Assembly: GCA_023415595.1 (NCBI GenBank)
Contig: JAEZJW010000124.1
Span: 1 to 6,660 of the forward strand
Direction of reading: 5' to 3'
DNA: 6,660 nt
DNA from: Bacillota bacterium
GTDB taxonomy: Bacteria > Bacillota > Clostridia > Lachnospirales > Lachnospiraceae
The notes under the pieces are model-generated. The model did not search any database, was not told the origin of the DNA, and saw only the letters and a list, made by a program, of their open reading frames with translations. This document shows, in pieces, positions 6,187-6,660 of the stretch (its first letter is position 1; each line of letters begins with the position of its first letter). The translations under genes were made by a program, and so were the position numbers.

Positions 6187-6205
6187 ATACCAGATTGTTT
6201 GGTAT
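6187..6205 (+). promoter_or_regulatory. Inverted repeat in the PFOR leader, possible operator or RNA hairpin
   Basis: ATACCA (6187-6192) and TGGTAT (6200-6205) form a perfect 6-bp inverted repeat with a 7-base spacer (GATTGTT). It lies downstream of the -10 elements and 15 bases before the ribosome binding site, a position suited to a repressor operator or a weak leader hairpin. I do not recognise it as the site of a known regulator. Confidence 0.35.
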
Positions 6206-6236
6206 ACGTGTTCAAATTTTAAGGAGGACATTCCAA

Positions 6237-6660
6237 ATGGCAAGGAAAATGAAAACAATGGATGGTAATACTGCTGCGGCTCACGTCTCGTATGCATTTA
6301 CCGATGTTGCAGCAATCTATCCGATTACGCCTAGCTCGAATATGGCTGAAGCGACCGACAAATGGGCCGCAGAGGGTAAAAAGAACATCTTTGGGCAAGA
6401 GGTTAAGGTAGTTGAGATGCAGTCAGAAGCAGGTGCGGCAGGAGCAGTTCACGGCTCTCTGGCAGCAGGTGCTTTAACTACTACATTTACTGCATCACAG
6501 GGCTTGTTACTTATGATCCCGAATATGTATAAAATCGCAGGTGAATTACTTCCGGGCGTTATCAATGTATCTGCCCGTGCGGTAGCCAGCCATGCTTTAT
6601 CCATCTTCGGAGATCATTCCGATATTTATGCATGCCGTCAGACAGGTTTTGCAATGCTTG
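6237..6660 (+). CDS. nifJ: Pyruvate:ferredoxin (flavodoxin) oxidoreductase, N-terminal part (3' partial)
   Basis: The first 141 codons of a homodimeric PFOR are present; the full enzyme is about 1,170-1,200 aa, so most lies beyond the window. It oxidatively decarboxylates pyruvate with CoA to acetyl-CoA and CO2, reducing ferredoxin, using thiamine pyrophosphate and three [4Fe-4S] clusters (the clusters are not in this part). AAGGAGG (6221-6227) stands nine bases before the ATG. Visible hallmarks are MKTMDGNTAAAHVSYAFT (5-22), AAIYPITPSSNMAE (25-38), EMQSEAGAAGAVHGSLAAGA (60-79), TTFTASQGLLLMIPNMYKIA (82-101) and SHALSIFGDHSDIYACRQTGFAML (118-141). Thr31, Glu64 and Arg114 fall at the same numbers as the cofactor- and pyruvate-contacting residues of the Desulfovibrio africanus enzyme. 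It has its own promoter, and its reduced ferredoxin is a substrate for the NfnAB encoded upstream. Confidence 0.96.
   Translation, partial: MARKMKTMDGNTAAAHVSYAFTDVAAIYPITPSSNMAEATDKWAAEGKKNIFGQEVKVVEMQSEAGAAGAVHGSLAAGALTTTFTASQGLLLMIPNMYKIAGELLPGVINVSARAVASHALSIFGDHSDIYACRQTGFAML

Larger units (their letters stand above)
5995..6236 (+). other. AT-rich intergenic region upstream of the pyruvate:ferredoxin oxidoreductase gene
   Basis: The region has no gene that I can support. There is no convincing terminator after the DUF5688 gene: CTGT/ACAG near 6009-6019 is too short and no T-run follows it. The second half is very AT-rich and carries the promoter and operator-like repeats described separately. 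TTGGTA occurs three times on the + strand (6033-6038, 6054-6059, 6199-6204) and its complement is in ATACCA at 6187-6192. The ribosome binding site AAGGAGG is at 6221-6227. Confidence 0.4.

Noticed and set aside
1..6660. CRISPR arrays, insertion sequences, tRNA or rRNA genes, phage or toxin-antitoxin modules
   Set aside because: No regularly spaced repeats, transposase-like proteins, terminal inverted repeats or RNA gene signatures were seen on either strand.

Overview
The window looks like chromosomal DNA from an anaerobic, low-to-moderate GC Firmicute, most likely a Lachnospiraceae-type Clostridium relative. The basis is the gene content (NfnAB transhydrogenase, homodimeric pyruvate:ferredoxin oxidoreductase, a DUF5688 protein), the strong AGGAGG-type ribosome binding sites and the AT-rich intergenic DNA. 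This is an inference from family knowledge; no search was run. All six genes are on the + strand. Both end genes are cut by the window: the first lacks its N-terminus and the last lacks most of its length.

Layout. Positions 3-863 hold the NfnA-type flavoprotein subunit (5' partial) and 932-2320 the NfnB-type subunit, with a stem-loop between them. At 2378-3937 lies a membrane-anchored GGDEF-EAL cyclic-di-GMP protein with both active sites intact. It is followed by a leader with two competing hairpins and an eight-helix membrane protein (4013-4783) that resembles the YhhN/TMEM86 lysoplasmalogenase family. A strong intrinsic terminator (4789-4815) closes this block, so genes 1-4 may be one transcription unit, although internal promoters cannot be excluded. 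A DUF5688 protein of unknown function occupies 5029-5994. After an AT-rich promoter region, a pyruvate:ferredoxin oxidoreductase gene starts at 6237 and runs off the end.

How the genes fit together. PFOR makes acetyl-CoA and reduced ferredoxin. NfnAB uses reduced ferredoxin together with NADH to make NADPH by flavin-based electron bifurcation (confurcation). These two therefore form a coherent ferredoxin/NADPH redox theme at the ends of the window. The c-di-GMP enzyme, the YhhN-like protein and the DUF5688 protein between them have no established link to that pathway. Their close, co-directional placement behind nfnAB is the main point of curiosity. I see no mobile element, CRISPR array, tRNA or rRNA, and no clearly new system. 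The more interesting signals are small RNA/DNA structures in the gaps and residue-level features of the proteins.
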